A stretch of 64,000 nt of DNA, taken from positions 55,124 to 119,123 of the forward strand of contig NZ_WJFC01000012.1 in assembly GCF_009725235.1 (NCBI RefSeq), written 5' to 3'. This document shows, piece by piece, positions 30,218-39,651 of this stretch. This DNA comes from Scytonema sp. UIC 10036. GTDB taxonomy: Bacteria > Cyanobacteriota > Cyanobacteriia > Cyanobacteriales > Nostocaceae. The notes beneath the pieces were generated by a model. The model saw nothing but the letters and a program-made list of their open reading frames with translations, was not told the DNA's origin and did not search any database. Within the stretch, counting starts at the first letter, position 1. Each line of letters begins with the position of its first letter. Both the position numbers and the translations under genes were made by a program.

Positions 30218-31486
30218 GTGGAGCTTCTACAAGGTTTTTTCTCAAACAATTTTATTCCTCACGGGCATTGTTATCTTTGGAAACCTGAGTTGGTTTCCTT
30301 GCATATACTTTCAGATGTGATTATTGCGCTTTCATATTATTCAATTCCACTCACACTGCTCTACTTTGTCCGTCAAAGACAAGATGTACCGTTCAAAACT
30401 ATTTTTCTGTTGTTTGGAGCTTTCATTGTTTCCTGTGGTACAACTCATATCATGGAAGTGTGGACGCTTTGGTATCCCACTTACTGGTTATCCGGAGCTA
30501 TTAAAGCTTTTACTGCTGTAGTCTCTCTTTATACAGCTTTAACTCTAATACCTTTAGTTCCGCAAGCACTTGCTCTCCCCAGCCCAGCTCAACTTGAAGA
30601 AGCAAATAGAGCTTTACAAGCAGAAAATGCCGAACGTCAGAAGGCTGAGCAAGAGTTGCGACAGTATAAAGAACATTTAGAAGAATTAGTCAAACAACGT
30701 ACCACTGAATTAGAACAAACCAATGAACGACTTCACCAAGAAATAGTTCAGCGCCAGCAGTCTCAAGAAAAAATGGCGCAGTTACTTAAAGAAGTAGAAA
30801 GTACAAACAAAGAGTTAAACGATTTTGCTTACGTGGTGTCCCACGATTTAAAAGCACCGCTACGGGGAATTAGTTCTTTATCGCAATGGCTGCTAACAGA
30901 TTATAGCGATCGCCTCGACGAACAGGGTCAAGAGTTTATTCATCTTCTGATAAATCGAGTTCAAAAAATGCACGATCTTATAGAAGGCATTTTACAGTAT
31001 TCTAGGGTAGGACGTGTCAAAGAAGAGATTAGACAGGTTAATTTAAATCAATTAGTTGCAGATGTTATTGAGCTTCTCGATCCAAGAGAAAATATACGCA
31101 TAGAGGTGGTTAGTAACCTACCTGTGATTGACTTCGAGAGAACTAAAATAGAACAAGTGTTTCAGAATTTACTCAGTAATGCTATGAAATTTATAGATAA
31201 ACCACAAGGACAGATTACGATTAACTGTAAAGAAGGTACTGATTACTGGCTATTTAGCGTTACTGATAATGGATTGGGAATTGAAAAGGAGCAGTTTGCC
31301 AGAATCTTCCAGATATTTCAAAAAATTTCTCATGACAAAAGCTCTGATAGTACGGGAATTGGATTGGCTTTAGTCAAAAAGATTGTAGAAATGTACAATG
31401 GTGAAGTTTGGGTAGAATCTGAGGTTGGAAAAGGCAGTACATTCTTTTTTACCGTGAAAAAACATTTACAACTCAAAGCAGCTTAG
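30218..31486 (+). CDS. Ethylene-receptor-type sensor histidine kinase
   Basis: This is a membrane histidine kinase. The N-terminal region (1-115) has three membrane helices with the ETR1-type ethylene-binding residues: SD33 before the IALSYYSIP segment, and C73GTTH77 matching the Cys/His that hold Cu(I) in ETR1. A coiled coil (about 120-200) leads to the HisKA domain with phospho-acceptor His209 (VVSHDLKAPL). The ATPase domain has FQNLLSNAMKF, VTDNGLGIE and STGIGLALVKK. The GTG start follows GGGGGAGA at 7 nt spacing. No response regulator is adjacent. Ethylene binding is inferred from the motif. Confidence 0.92.
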   Translation: MELLQGFFSNNFIPHGHCYLWKPELVSLHILSDVIIALSYYSIPLTLLYFVRQRQDVPFKTIFLLFGAFIVSCGTTHIMEVWTLWYPTYWLSGAIKAFTAVVSLYTALTLIPLVPQALALPSPAQLEEANRALQAENAERQKAEQELRQYKEHLEELVKQRTTELEQTNERLHQEIVQRQQSQEKMAQLLKEVESTNKELNDFAYVVSHDLKAPLRGISSLSQWLLTDYSDRLDEQGQEFIHLLINRVQKMHDLIEGILQYSRVGRVKEEIRQVNLNQLVADVIELLDPRENIRIEVVSNLPVIDFERTKIEQVFQNLLSNAMKFIDKPQGQITINCKEGTDYWLFSVTDNGLGIEKEQFARIFQIFQKISHDKSSDSTGIGLALVKKIVEMYNGEVWVESEVGKGSTFFFTVKKHLQLKAA

Positions 31487-31882
31487 TAGCACTTTAGTAG
31501 GGTGTTCTGAGGTACAATAATAGATTGAGGATTGAAGAGTGCTAGTTTGACGCGAATCTCTTCTAGGGAGAATCGAAGCGCAAACTTGAACGACGATCTG
31601 ATGAGATGAAATGTGTGGGTTTTAGCCCACACACAACAGAACGGAAACAAAGCATAGAGGCAAAGCCACTACATCTTTAATTGGATGCAAGTAGGCTTGA
31701 CTTATGCACTTTTTCTGCACACCCAATTATGCGACAAGATGGCACATTTGGAGCAAGAATTAATGGGTTAATTTTTGTTAAGGAGAGTAGGTAGAACCAA
31801 AGCCCACCAAGATGGAACGTGTGGCAGAGCAACTACCTACTTTACTTTACTTAAAGCTTGCAGGTTCCGTCGTTTGGTGGTA
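31487..31882. other. Non-coding gap after the histidine kinase
   Basis: It contains a small hairpin (TGTGTGGG / CCCACACA, 31612-31633) and a stretch near 31780 resembling the palindrome at 29651 (shared CAAAGCCCACCAA). No gene is supported. Confidence 0.5.
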
Positions 31883-33346
31883 TTATATTTTCCAAAAAAC
31901 CTTTTGTTTGCTTAAGAAACTTACAAAGCAAGCAATTATTGAGGTATACAATACTCCTTTCAGAAAACCTGTTAAAGGAGTATTTGTGTGTTGTGAAATA
32001 AACATTTCAATTTTTGTTAACTTAAAAATCGGTAAAAGTAGATTGGCGAAGGCTACATAGGCAATCGTGGGATTTTGCCCATTATCAATGAAGAGTTGCA
32101 GCAACTTTTGTTGTTTGAGCACATCTAGCAATAGAGTGAAAATAATTAAGAGAAAAAGTGAAATTGATGTTGCGACAAAGTAGTAACTTAAGGTAGAAGG
32201 GTCTTTTTTTATACCTCCTTCAAATGGCTCAAAGATTAAGCCTAGAACCAGCCAATAAACGCCCCAGTGAAAAAAAGATGTTAGCAATCTTTCTGTTTCA
32301 GATAGTGGATTTTTAAAGAAAAACCAACCGATGAAACAAAAAATTATACTGAGTAATATTGTTTGCTCCACCCATCTGGCTTGTAAACCAACTAGTAGGT
32401 TCACACAAATAGCTAACATTAAGATAACAATCCCATAGAAACGCGATCGCGCCCAGGTGACTCGCCTTTCTTCATCCGTATGTGTAACTCCTGCTTGCAG
32501 CCATTTTAAAATCAAATCTCCTGCAATAGTTCCCGGAATCACGATAAACAAGTACTTTAAATAATCCAATTGCAACATCCAGGAAATAGATGGTATTGCT
32601 AAAAGTGCAGAAATCCAACCCGTTTTAACTGTGGCTGAGAACCTTATAGCTATCAAAAAACCTAGCAATCCCAAACGCAGCAATACATTATTTTTGGTGC
32701 ATAACCAAGCGATCGCACCAAAAACTGCCATATAGGCTAGAACAACCAAGATAATATCATTTCTCAGAAGAGAAAATTTGTTTCCTTCTGGATATTGCAG
32801 GGAAAAAACCAAGATAATTGCCGCCAACCAAGCACCAAAAGTTAACCTTCTTGTGTCCTTTTGAAATTGTTCGTTGACAGACCATCGAACGAACATAAAA
32901 AAGAGTAGAAAAAAACCTAACAGAGCTATCCACCAGGTCTGGTCAGTTGGGTTATCATTTATTCTTAAAGGTCTAAAATGTTCAAGAAAAACCGCAAACG
33001 CGCCCAACAAAAATCCCCTTTTAAAGATATATATAAGAATTTGCGCGATCGCAAATCCTTGAGACAGGCGATTTGATAATGCTATAGGAATAGCGGCTCC
33101 CAGAGAAAACAGGAAAAGTGGAAATACAATATCTACCCAAGTCAATCCAGGTAATTGAGGATTAAAAGCATGAGTTGGTGGTGGTTTTTGAGCATGGTAC
33201 ATCCAAGCGGGTAATATTTCATAACTAATAGTCCCAGATAAAACCATAGCTAAAACAGCAAAGCCACGTAACGCATCCAAAGGCAAGACACGATTTTCAC
33301 TTTTTCTTATTTTTTGCGGGTTTTGTCTCTTGACATTTTGACTCAT
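31883..33346 (-). CDS. DUF5009/HGSNAT-like membrane acyltransferase
   Basis: This is a 487-residue polytopic protein resembling heparan-alpha-glucosaminide N-acetyltransferase relatives. The N-terminus shows the family signature LPLDALRGFAVLAMVLSG, then LTWVDIVFPLFLFSLGAAIPIAL. About eleven membrane segments follow. Such proteins are predicted to transfer acyl groups across the membrane to glycans. It begins inside the 3' end of the polysaccharide deacetylase gene (50-bp overlap), so the two are probably translated together and act on the same envelope or exported polysaccharide (inference). Confidence 0.87.
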   Translation of the reverse strand: MSQNVKRQNPQKIRKSENRVLPLDALRGFAVLAMVLSGTISYEILPAWMYHAQKPPPTHAFNPQLPGLTWVDIVFPLFLFSLGAAIPIALSNRLSQGFAIAQILIYIFKRGFLLGAFAVFLEHFRPLRINDNPTDQTWWIALLGFFLLFFMFVRWSVNEQFQKDTRRLTFGAWLAAIILVFSLQYPEGNKFSLLRNDIILVVLAYMAVFGAIAWLCTKNNVLLRLGLLGFLIAIRFSATVKTGWISALLAIPSISWMLQLDYLKYLFIVIPGTIAGDLILKWLQAGVTHTDEERRVTWARSRFYGIVILMLAICVNLLVGLQARWVEQTILLSIIFCFIGWFFFKNPLSETERLLTSFFHWGVYWLVLGLIFEPFEGGIKKDPSTLSYYFVATSISLFLLIIFTLLLDVLKQQKLLQLFIDNGQNPTIAYVAFANLLLPIFKLTKIEMFISQHTNTPLTGFLKGVLYTSIIACFVSFLSKQKVFWKI

Positions 33347-34199
33347 TCTTCAGTTGATACATACCTTCAGATTTTCTGATAAGTTCGAGAAATGATGTTC
33401 CACGGCTAACAGTGAGTCGGGGAATTTCATAAAACTTTTTTTTACAGGCAAGACTTAATATCTTATCATTATAGAGATAACTCGATAAATAATATTTAGA
33501 TACATAGGACTTTACCCGTTCATTGTAAGCTCCATAGGGATAAGCAAAATGAGATGCTACTTTTTTCTGTGGATCTAAATCTTTTGTACATTCTCGTAGT
33601 TTGGTTTGAGCTTGCACTAGCTCATATACGATTTCCTGAGAACTGAGTTTAGTTAAATTCTGATGGTTCATTCCATGAGATTGAATATCGTAAAAACCGT
33701 GCTTTAAGCCCTCTCTTAATTCCTGACATCCTAAATGAGTTAAGGATTTGCTCTTTTGTTTTGGAAAAGTCCCTGGATTAATAAATAAGACGACTTTAAT
33801 TTTTTGGTTGTATTTTTTCTCTAACTTATAAAGAATAGGGAGTAAATTAGTGTGTATTGTTTTATGCCCGTCATCGATTGACAGCATAATTGGCTTTTTC
33901 TTTAAATATTCTTTAGGAATTTTTTTGGCTCTTTTTAAGAAAAAGTCATATAAGTCTTGAGTTGTTAAAAACCAGTAATCATTACGAATTAAGTCTTCTA
34001 GAAGTTCCTCTAGGTCTCGCTGCGGGTAATGCAGTGACTCTTCAGGTGAAAAAATCACGGAAGCTTTGTCATCTAAAATACCATGAAAACCCAAAATTGG
34101 AATTTCAGCTTCATTTGCTTTAAAGTTGAACTGCGAAAGAAAAATAATGGCTAATAGAGCCAAGCCCAAAGCTATATTTTGATTTTTTAGAAAGAACAC
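33297..34199 (-). CDS. Polysaccharide deacetylase (NodB/CE4 fold), membrane-anchored
   Basis: This is a 300-residue enzyme that removes acetyl groups from a glycan. It has an N-terminal signal anchor (residues 5-24). The opening IPILGFHGI, metal-binding D109-D110-G (LSIDDGHKT) and H175/H179 (QSHGMNHQNL) are present, as is the HFAYPYGAYNE motif. The start is GTG, with no clear ribosome-binding site. Its 3' end overlaps the acyltransferase by 50 bp. Together they look like a deacetylation/reacylation pair, similar in logic to polysaccharide-modifying pairs of capsule or matrix systems, though the substrate is unknown. Confidence 0.88.
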   Translation of the reverse strand: MFFLKNQNIALGLALLAIIFLSQFNFKANEAEIPILGFHGILDDKASVIFSPEESLHYPQRDLEELLEDLIRNDYWFLTTQDLYDFFLKRAKKIPKEYLKKKPIMLSIDDGHKTIHTNLLPILYKLEKKYNQKIKVVLFINPGTFPKQKSKSLTHLGCQELREGLKHGFYDIQSHGMNHQNLTKLSSQEIVYELVQAQTKLRECTKDLDPQKKVASHFAYPYGAYNERVKSYVSKYYLSSYLYNDKILSLACKKKFYEIPRLTVSRGTSFLELIRKSEGMYQLKNESKCQETKPAKNKKK

Positions 34200-34360
34200 T
34201 GGAACTAATCTTAAAATAACTCAATAAAACTTAGAACCACCGAGAGAAAGAAGGCTTTATCGGTGCTTGCAAAGTTTTACTGATGATTGACTGTGAATTA
34301 TAATACAGTTTTTTACGAATTGATGCATAGAAAAAACTCTACCATCTGTGACATTTCTCC

Positions 34361-34450
34361 TTACCCCCCTTAATCCCCCCTTATAAAGGGGGGAAACAGG
34401 AAATTTATTTTCCTCCCCTTTATAAGGGGAGGTTAGGAGGGGTAAAAATA
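34361..34450. repeat. MITE core fragment (copy C)
   Basis: CCCCCCTTAATCCCCCC followed by two palindromes (CCCCCCTTATAAAGGGGGG; CCTCCCCTTTATAAGGGGAGG). It resembles the cores at 17664 and 26036 but lacks the GATGTTTGAAAAG ends. Confidence 0.7.
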
Positions 34451-34465
34451 ATGTGCAGCTTCATA

Positions 34466-34795
34466 TTAAATTGGTCCGACAGATAATTTGTAATAAGAAA
34501 TTAACAAAAAAGGCAAAATTCCGATTGGAAGTAACATAAAATAAAATGCATCATGAATACTAACATTGTTGGTAATAAAACCAATTGTTAATACACCAAC
34601 AGCTATCCCTGCTTCTGAAAAAATCACAATCAGTCCACTCATTGTACCATGGAGTCCTTTAGGTAGATGATTGAGAAGAATTGAACAAATTGTTGGATAT
34701 ATAGAGCCAAAGAATAAACCAACTAAAGAAAAACAGCAAGCTAGTAATACAGTATATTTTTGCACATTCTGATTTTTATCATTGGTCAAAATCAA
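34466..34795 (-). pseudogene. C-terminal remnant of an MFS transporter
   Basis: 109 residues encode about three membrane helices with MFS-like features (GLFFGSIYPTICSILLNHLPKG, SGLIVIFSEAGIAVGVLTIGFI). The protein ends after YKLSVGPI. A full MFS transporter has about 400 residues, so three quarters are missing at the N-terminus. The remnant abuts a nuclease pseudogene on the other strand. It is likely nonfunctional. Confidence 0.7.
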
Positions 34796-34797
34796 TA

Positions 34798-35220
34798 CAG
34801 TTAGTAAAGGAAAGCTATATTTTAGACTTTTTAGAGCTTGGAGATGTAGATAGGGAAAGACAACTGGAAACTAGTATAGTCGAGAATATAACTAAATTCA
34901 TGTTCGAATTAGGTAAGGGATTTGCCTAAGTTGGCAGACAGTTTAAGTTAGAAGTCTCAGACCAAGAGTTTTACATCGACCTTCTGTTTTACAACTACAT
35001 TCTGAGAAGATTTATTGTAATTGAGTTAAAGACTACTGATTTTAAGCCTGAGTACATAGGACAGCTCAACTTTTACACAACTGCCATTAACAGACAGGTC
35101 AAAAATCCCGAAGATGAAAAAACCATTGGGCTACTTATCTGTCGATGGCGAAGAGAACTGCATTTTACAAGACTCAACCCATCGCATACAGGAGTGTTTA
35201 TACCCCTAAGCGTACGATGA
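34798..35220 (+). pseudogene. YhcG/DUF1016-type PDDEXK nuclease pseudogene
   Basis: Reading this frame gives LVKESYILDFLELGDVDRER, FMFELGKGFA, a TAA stop (34927-34929), then VGRQFKLEVSDQEFYIDLLFYN, RRFIVIELKTTDFKPEYIGQLNFY and DEKTIGLLICR. This is the C-terminal nuclease domain of the DUF1016 (YhcG) family, with D (YIDLLFY) and E-x-K (IELK) active-site residues still legible. The N-terminal half is absent, an in-frame stop interrupts the domain, and no start codon is available. It is a decayed gene. Confidence 0.8.
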
Positions 35221-35503
35221 ACTTGTCATCGTCTACTTGTTCATATTTCAAACCTGGTGGAAGCTGTGAATCATCCGTTATTACTACTTTAGTTTTGTCA
35301 GTGTTATAGGCAAAATAGATTGATCCTGGAGTAAATAGGTACTCCCCACTCCTCAAATTACGCAGGTTAGCAACAGTTGTTAGTTTGAAATCTGGTGTTG
35401 TCTTTAAAGTACCCACAGTTTGGAAGACATCTAAATCATCCTTGGATTCATCAGTGACCGCACCATACCGATCGGATTCAAAACCTTGAAGTGTGAGAGC
35501 CAA
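35198..35503 (-). CDS. Hypothetical protein, probably a 3' fragment
   Basis: 101 residues from a TTG start; the frame is open further upstream (to about 35560) but offers no ATG. The sequence (DLDVFQTVGTLKT, SGEYLFTPGSIYFAYN, VITDDSQLPPGLKYEQVDDDKFIV) looks like a folded acidic domain but is not a family I recognise. It overlaps the end of the nuclease pseudogene and lies in a decayed stretch, so it may be the surviving tail of a larger gene. Confidence 0.4.
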   Translation of the reverse strand: MALTLQGFESDRYGAVTDESKDDLDVFQTVGTLKTTPDFKLTTVANLRNLRSGEYLFTPGSIYFAYNTDKTKVVITDDSQLPPGLKYEQVDDDKFIVRLGV

Positions 35504-35732
35504 ATTGTCTGGATTATTGGTTGCATCGTGAAACTTGAAACTCGGACTGAGATTATTAAAAAAGTTAACTAATTTAGGCTAAAATTGCTAAGTTTTTTAG
35601 GAATTGATTTTTCTCTGAGGGTGTTTTCTAAGGGTAGAAAGCAATAACTTCCCCCTCGCTGTCATCCGCATTAGGTAGCGGGCAAAGGGGGAGTTAGACA
35701 ACATTATTCTCTTTTAAATCATGAATTCTTAA

Positions 35733-35922
35733 GTGTTTGAACTTGCTAAAAAAGCACCCGCTACCAAGAAAGAAACAAGCATAAAGCTGGAACGAACTAG
35801 GGGCAATTATCAACCTAAGGTGGATAAGTACAAAGAGAGAATTGAATTACTCTTAAAAAATGGCTGCACGGAAGCCACTTTTTGTTGCTAGGTGAAGAAG
35901 AGAGGGTTGAAAATTCCTTAGC
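35733..35922 (+). pseudogene. Possible remnant of a small helix-turn-helix protein
   Basis: The frame reads KLERTRGNYQPKVDKYKERI, then ELLLKNGCTEATFCC, a stop, and VKKRGLKIP before a second stop. The pattern suggests an HTH protein with the middle of its DNA-binding motif lost. The family is not identified. The rest of the gap 35504-35966 shows nothing. Confidence 0.25.
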
Positions 35923-35966
35923 GTTGTTTTTGTCCCGTTTTCAACTCAAAGGTCTGTATTTGCGGT

Positions 35967-36803
35967 TTATGACAGTTTTTCTTTCAAAAAAGTTACTATG
36001 CGGTTTAGGGCTTCCTGTCCAGCAGCAGTGTCAAGATTAAATTGGTATTCGTGTTCTAGATCTGTTTTTGATGGATATGTTAGTGGTTGTATAATAGGAA
36101 AAAAAGTGTCTGTTTCTACTCCTAAGCTATTAAGCTTATCCCTTAATTCTTCCGATTGTGGTTTGAGTGAATCTGCACCGCCGACAGTAATGAATGAAGG
36201 TGGGAATTTTTCAGTCACGTAATTGGCGACTGAGAAAGTGTCAAATTCTTGTCTAGTAACAGGATTGAGATATCCTGAATATACAGTCGTTACTGTGTTA
36301 ACAAAGTGCTTAAAATCCGGAAAGTTACCTCGGGCTTCAATATACTCAGGACTCTCAACAATACTTTTGAGATTAAATCCTCCACAACACAGTACTATAC
36401 CCTTGATATTGTTGATATTGTCTTCCGGTTTTATGGCAAGTTCTCCAATGTCAAACCCTGTGCCAGCTAAGATGTCATCTTTATAAGAAGAGTTTGTAAA
36501 TAAGGTTGCCATTTGTGCGGCTATCTGAGAACCTGCTGAATCGCCTGCTAATGCAAGCTTGGTCACATCGATATGAAGGCCTAGAGCGTTATTTAGAAGA
36601 TACTTAATCGCGTCATTCACCTGTTTCAAGGGTAATGGATATTGAAACTCTGGTGCAATTGAGTAATTTACGCCGACAACCGTCAAATCTGTTGAATAAA
36701 GCTCTTTAAACTTTGAAACTAGAATCTTGAGGTAATTCGCTATTTGGCGCTTATCTCCAGAAACCCAACCACCACCATGTACCCATACGAGAGTCGGATA
36801 TTT
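35967..36803 (-). pseudogene. HSL-type alpha/beta hydrolase, N-terminally truncated
   Basis: The readable frame starts after a TAA (36804-36806) with KYPTLVWVHGGGWVSGDK and runs 278 residues. It contains the HGGGW oxyanion motif, the nucleophile motif LAGDSAGSQ, the Asp motif GGADSLKPQ and a His in LEHEYQFN, so the catalytic core is complete. No ATG precedes HGGGW in frame; a TTG at 36686 would exclude the oxyanion motif. About 80-100 N-terminal residues normal for this family are missing. It is probably inactivated, by truncation or insertion, in a decayed region. Confidence 0.7.
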
Positions 36804-37616
36804 TTAATAAAATTCCTGCTAAATCTTGCTAAATAATCCGACTAGAACTTTTTTAGCAGGATTTAAAATCGGTGTAACCCACATGGTTAAGGAATTTTTT
36901 TCATTCAAGGGGCGCAAAAATCGCTTACTATAGGGGTGAGGGGGAAAAGTCAAAACATCGCTCACCTGCTAGTGATAGGAATGAGAACAATGAAATTAAT
37001 AAAGTTTTAGTTACAGAGTCTTTGTAAAAAAATACAACTTCCATAAGATTTTGAATTATTAATTATTGATCGAAAATCAGGATATCTATAAATATTAAAT
37101 ACTCTGGTGATTAGCAAAATAACCATTATTCTATCTCTTATTTCATTCTGACTAATACTTTTTCGAAGCTACGAATCAGCTATATACTGAGATAAAAGTA
37201 TCAAGAGCCTATCGCCATTCTCAAACCGTAACTTTCGCTAATACAGAGTGAAATAGCGTTACTCACATCTTGCACCAAGGAACTTTGATATAAATTTATT
37301 ACACAGTACTAAATAAAAACCCTTGATTTAGCTATAAAAACCAGCAAAAATTAGGTATCCTTATCGCGGATATTTTTACATTACCTGGGTTTGTACTGAG
37401 AGGTGCAAGATCTGAGGTTACCAACATTCCAGCAGTTGGGAAAGAGGAGAAGGTAAAACAAAGGTTTACCCCTCCTTGACTCTGAACTGAAGGTATTTGC
37501 GCTCGCTCTACTCTTTTCAATAAAGTACAGTAATACAATAGACATACCGTACTTTACTATGATAATAATTTCACAGATTGCTGAAAAAATCAATGGTGTG
37601 CTGAAAGATGAGCTTT
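36804..37616. other. 813-bp region without a convincing gene
   Basis: AT-rich sequence. Near its left end an imperfect inverted repeat (CCTGCTAAA about 36814-36822 / TTTTAGCAGG about 36853-36861) lies next to the truncated esterase and may mark a lost insertion. Two short overlapping ORFs at 37332-37593 lack any family features. Confidence 0.4.
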
Positions 37617-37979
37617 TTATCGTTTTTCTAATTTCGCGACTCGCCCCTCCAATGCATTGACTTGCTGCTTCAGTTCTACAACCAAAGTAGCAAGTCTATC
37701 AAATATGCGATCGCGATCTTCTGGTGGAAGGGTTCTTCTGGCTTGCGATGACGTTGATGGAGTTTTGGGTGTACTTACAGGAGGTACGCGACGATTTTGA
37801 CTGAGTAGCGATTCTATACGGATAACTCTAGTTTCCAAACGGCTCAAATCCGCTTCCAAATTAGAAACACGGGAATCATACTGCTGGGATGATACGGTGT
37901 TTGACAGTATTCCACCCCAGAGGAGAATTCCTAATAACAGTGCCGATACTACCAGCCAGAAGCGTTTCATGAATTTCAA
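37617..37979 (-). CDS. Membrane-anchored coiled-coil protein
   Basis: 120 residues: an N-terminal membrane anchor or signal (WLVVSALLLGILLWGGIL), a heptad region with LEADLSRLETRVIRIESLL, a Pro/Ser/Thr linker, and a second short coiled coil (LVVELKQQVNALEGRVAKLE). No enzymatic motif is present. Its ATG overlaps the TGA of the upstream SDR-CIA30 gene as ATGA, so the two are translationally coupled. The function is unknown; a structural or scaffolding role at the membrane is conceivable. Confidence 0.75.
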   Translation of the reverse strand: MKFMKRFWLVVSALLLGILLWGGILSNTVSSQQYDSRVSNLEADLSRLETRVIRIESLLSQNRRVPPVSTPKTPSTSSQARRTLPPEDRDRIFDRLATLVVELKQQVNALEGRVAKLEKR

Positions 37980-39454
37980 TCGGGTTTTAGTTGAGAAAAG
38001 AGACTTTGCCAGTCGATATAACTAACAATCTTTTCTCCCTCTTTTACCTCAAATGTAACATTGCAGGCTTGACTTTGTTGCAATGATTCTACACAAAGTT
38101 TAGCAACATCCTCACGGCTGACTTTTCCTTTGATGTTATCGCCTTGGGCGACGATCAACTCTTTGCCTCCTGGTTCCTCAGTTAAGGCGCATGGTCTAAC
38201 AATCGTGTAAGGAATTCCACTTTGTCTTAAACTCTCTTCTCCTTTTAACTTCCAAGTTAAAATTCCTCCGAGTTGGTCATTTAATCTAACGGCGGGTGGT
38301 TCCTCATCTAAATTAATTCCCGGTCTTCCGGGACGAGTCACACCTGCTGAACTAACAAGGACAAACTGTGGTAAAATTTGCTTACCATAAGCTTTGATTG
38401 ATTCTACTTGTAGAGAAAAACCCCCCGGTGCAAATTTGGGGTTTAATCCGCCATCGTATTCAAACTTGCTCAGCATGAGTTGAAATGAGCAAATTTTACT
38501 AGTATCAATGGGTTGGTAGTCTTTGAGTGTTTTGGCTCGAAAAACTGCGATCGCATCTGCAAAAGGAATGCGAACATTCATCCAGGTGTTGGCTTCGGTG
38601 TCAAAAGAATAGCTGTAAGCAACACCATCCCATTGTGTCTCGGTACGCAGGAGGAATTTATAGCGTTTTCCATCACCTCTGAGGCGCAACTCTATACCTT
38701 CACAGCCAGATAAGTTAAAACCGGGAGTAAAATTTTTAGTTCTCACAGAAGCAAATCCCCCTGAGTTGGCGGTGGAAACGTAGCCACAAAATAGGGCTGT
38801 ACCTTCTACCAGTTGAATATTGCTTTGACTAACTCCACCCATGACGACATCATCCACTGCACCCCAAGTTTCTTTAAGTTCTGTCGATGGATTTGTAAAA
38901 TCAAATAATACTCGTTCCCCTGCTTTTGGCAAATATTTTGCTACAACTTCTACCAAGTTTTTCACACCTTGGTATTCAACGTTTTCTGGGGTATCGCCAA
39001 CAATTTCAGGTTGGTAAAATTTCACACCTTGGTAGTATTTAGCACGTTCTGGGCTATCTCCTTCTACAGGCTGGACGCGCACTGCAGTGCAGCAAATGAC
39101 AGCTTGGATGTTAGCTGCGATCAAAGGAGTGAGAGTTTCGGGCTTTGTAATATCCGCAACAACTAATTCCGAGTCATTGCCAAGAAGCGATCGCGCTTTG
39201 TCTATATCTCGGACTAGCGATCGTACTTTATAACCCCGTTGGAGGAGTTGTCCCACCACACGTTTTCCCAAACCACCCGTTGCACCAGCGACCAGTATAA
39301 CGCCCACTTGTTTTGCTCCATCAAGTCTGTCTTTATTATGAAGGCGACCTTGGAATAAATCTTGTAGCCAGTTAAGAAAAGGAAAAACCTCAAAGTAGGT
39401 CAAAGTTTCAAGAAATCTGCCTAAGTCCCACTGCGAGCGATTGTTATCAGCCAT
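37976..39454 (-). CDS. NAD(P)-binding SDR-type protein with inserted CIA30 domain
   Basis: The ATG at 39454 (MADNNRSQWDLGRF) is preferred to a TTG at 39505. The Rossmann motif VAGATGGLGKRVV (near residues 55-67) opens an NmrA/atypical-SDR fold. A CIA30-type domain is inserted at about residues 180-340 (FDFTNPSTELKETWGAVDDVVMGG, and FRLRGDGKRYKF-like LRLRGDGKRYKF). The SDR part then resumes (VLVSSAGVTRPGRP, YTIVRPCAL). CIA30 is named for a mitochondrial complex I assembly factor; in cyanobacteria such fusions are widespread, and a role in NDH-1 or photosynthetic complex assembly is inference. Confidence 0.88.
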   Translation of the reverse strand: MADNNRSQWDLGRFLETLTYFEVFPFLNWLQDLFQGRLHNKDRLDGAKQVGVILVAGATGGLGKRVVGQLLQRGYKVRSLVRDIDKARSLLGNDSELVVADITKPETLTPLIAANIQAVICCTAVRVQPVEGDSPERAKYYQGVKFYQPEIVGDTPENVEYQGVKNLVEVVAKYLPKAGERVLFDFTNPSTELKETWGAVDDVVMGGVSQSNIQLVEGTALFCGYVSTANSGGFASVRTKNFTPGFNLSGCEGIELRLRGDGKRYKFLLRTETQWDGVAYSYSFDTEANTWMNVRIPFADAIAVFRAKTLKDYQPIDTSKICSFQLMLSKFEYDGGLNPKFAPGGFSLQVESIKAYGKQILPQFVLVSSAGVTRPGRPGINLDEEPPAVRLNDQLGGILTWKLKGEESLRQSGIPYTIVRPCALTEEPGGKELIVAQGDNIKGKVSREDVAKLCVESLQQSQACNVTFEVKEGEKIVSYIDWQSLFSQLKPD

Positions 39455-39651
39455 ATTCCAAGAACTCAAATAGGAGATGATGCATCCCAAGGATACAATA
39501 CTCAATTGCTTATGACATCATCCAATGGCTGAGAACGCAGACTGCTCTGCGGAGCTTTGCTAGATGCAAAGGCATATTAATGTTAAACAGAGTGCAGTTT
39601 TGGCTAATTGGGAGTACATTGGGAATACAAGAAGTGTAACAGGAAAAAATC

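Noticed and set aside
31812..32060. 82-codon plus-strand ORF
   Set aside because: Overlaps the 3' end of the acyltransferase gene on the other strand and has no supporting features.
37332..37593. Two overlapping minus-strand ORFs of about 70 codons
   Set aside because: Overlap each other in different frames, no ribosome-binding site or homology recognised.
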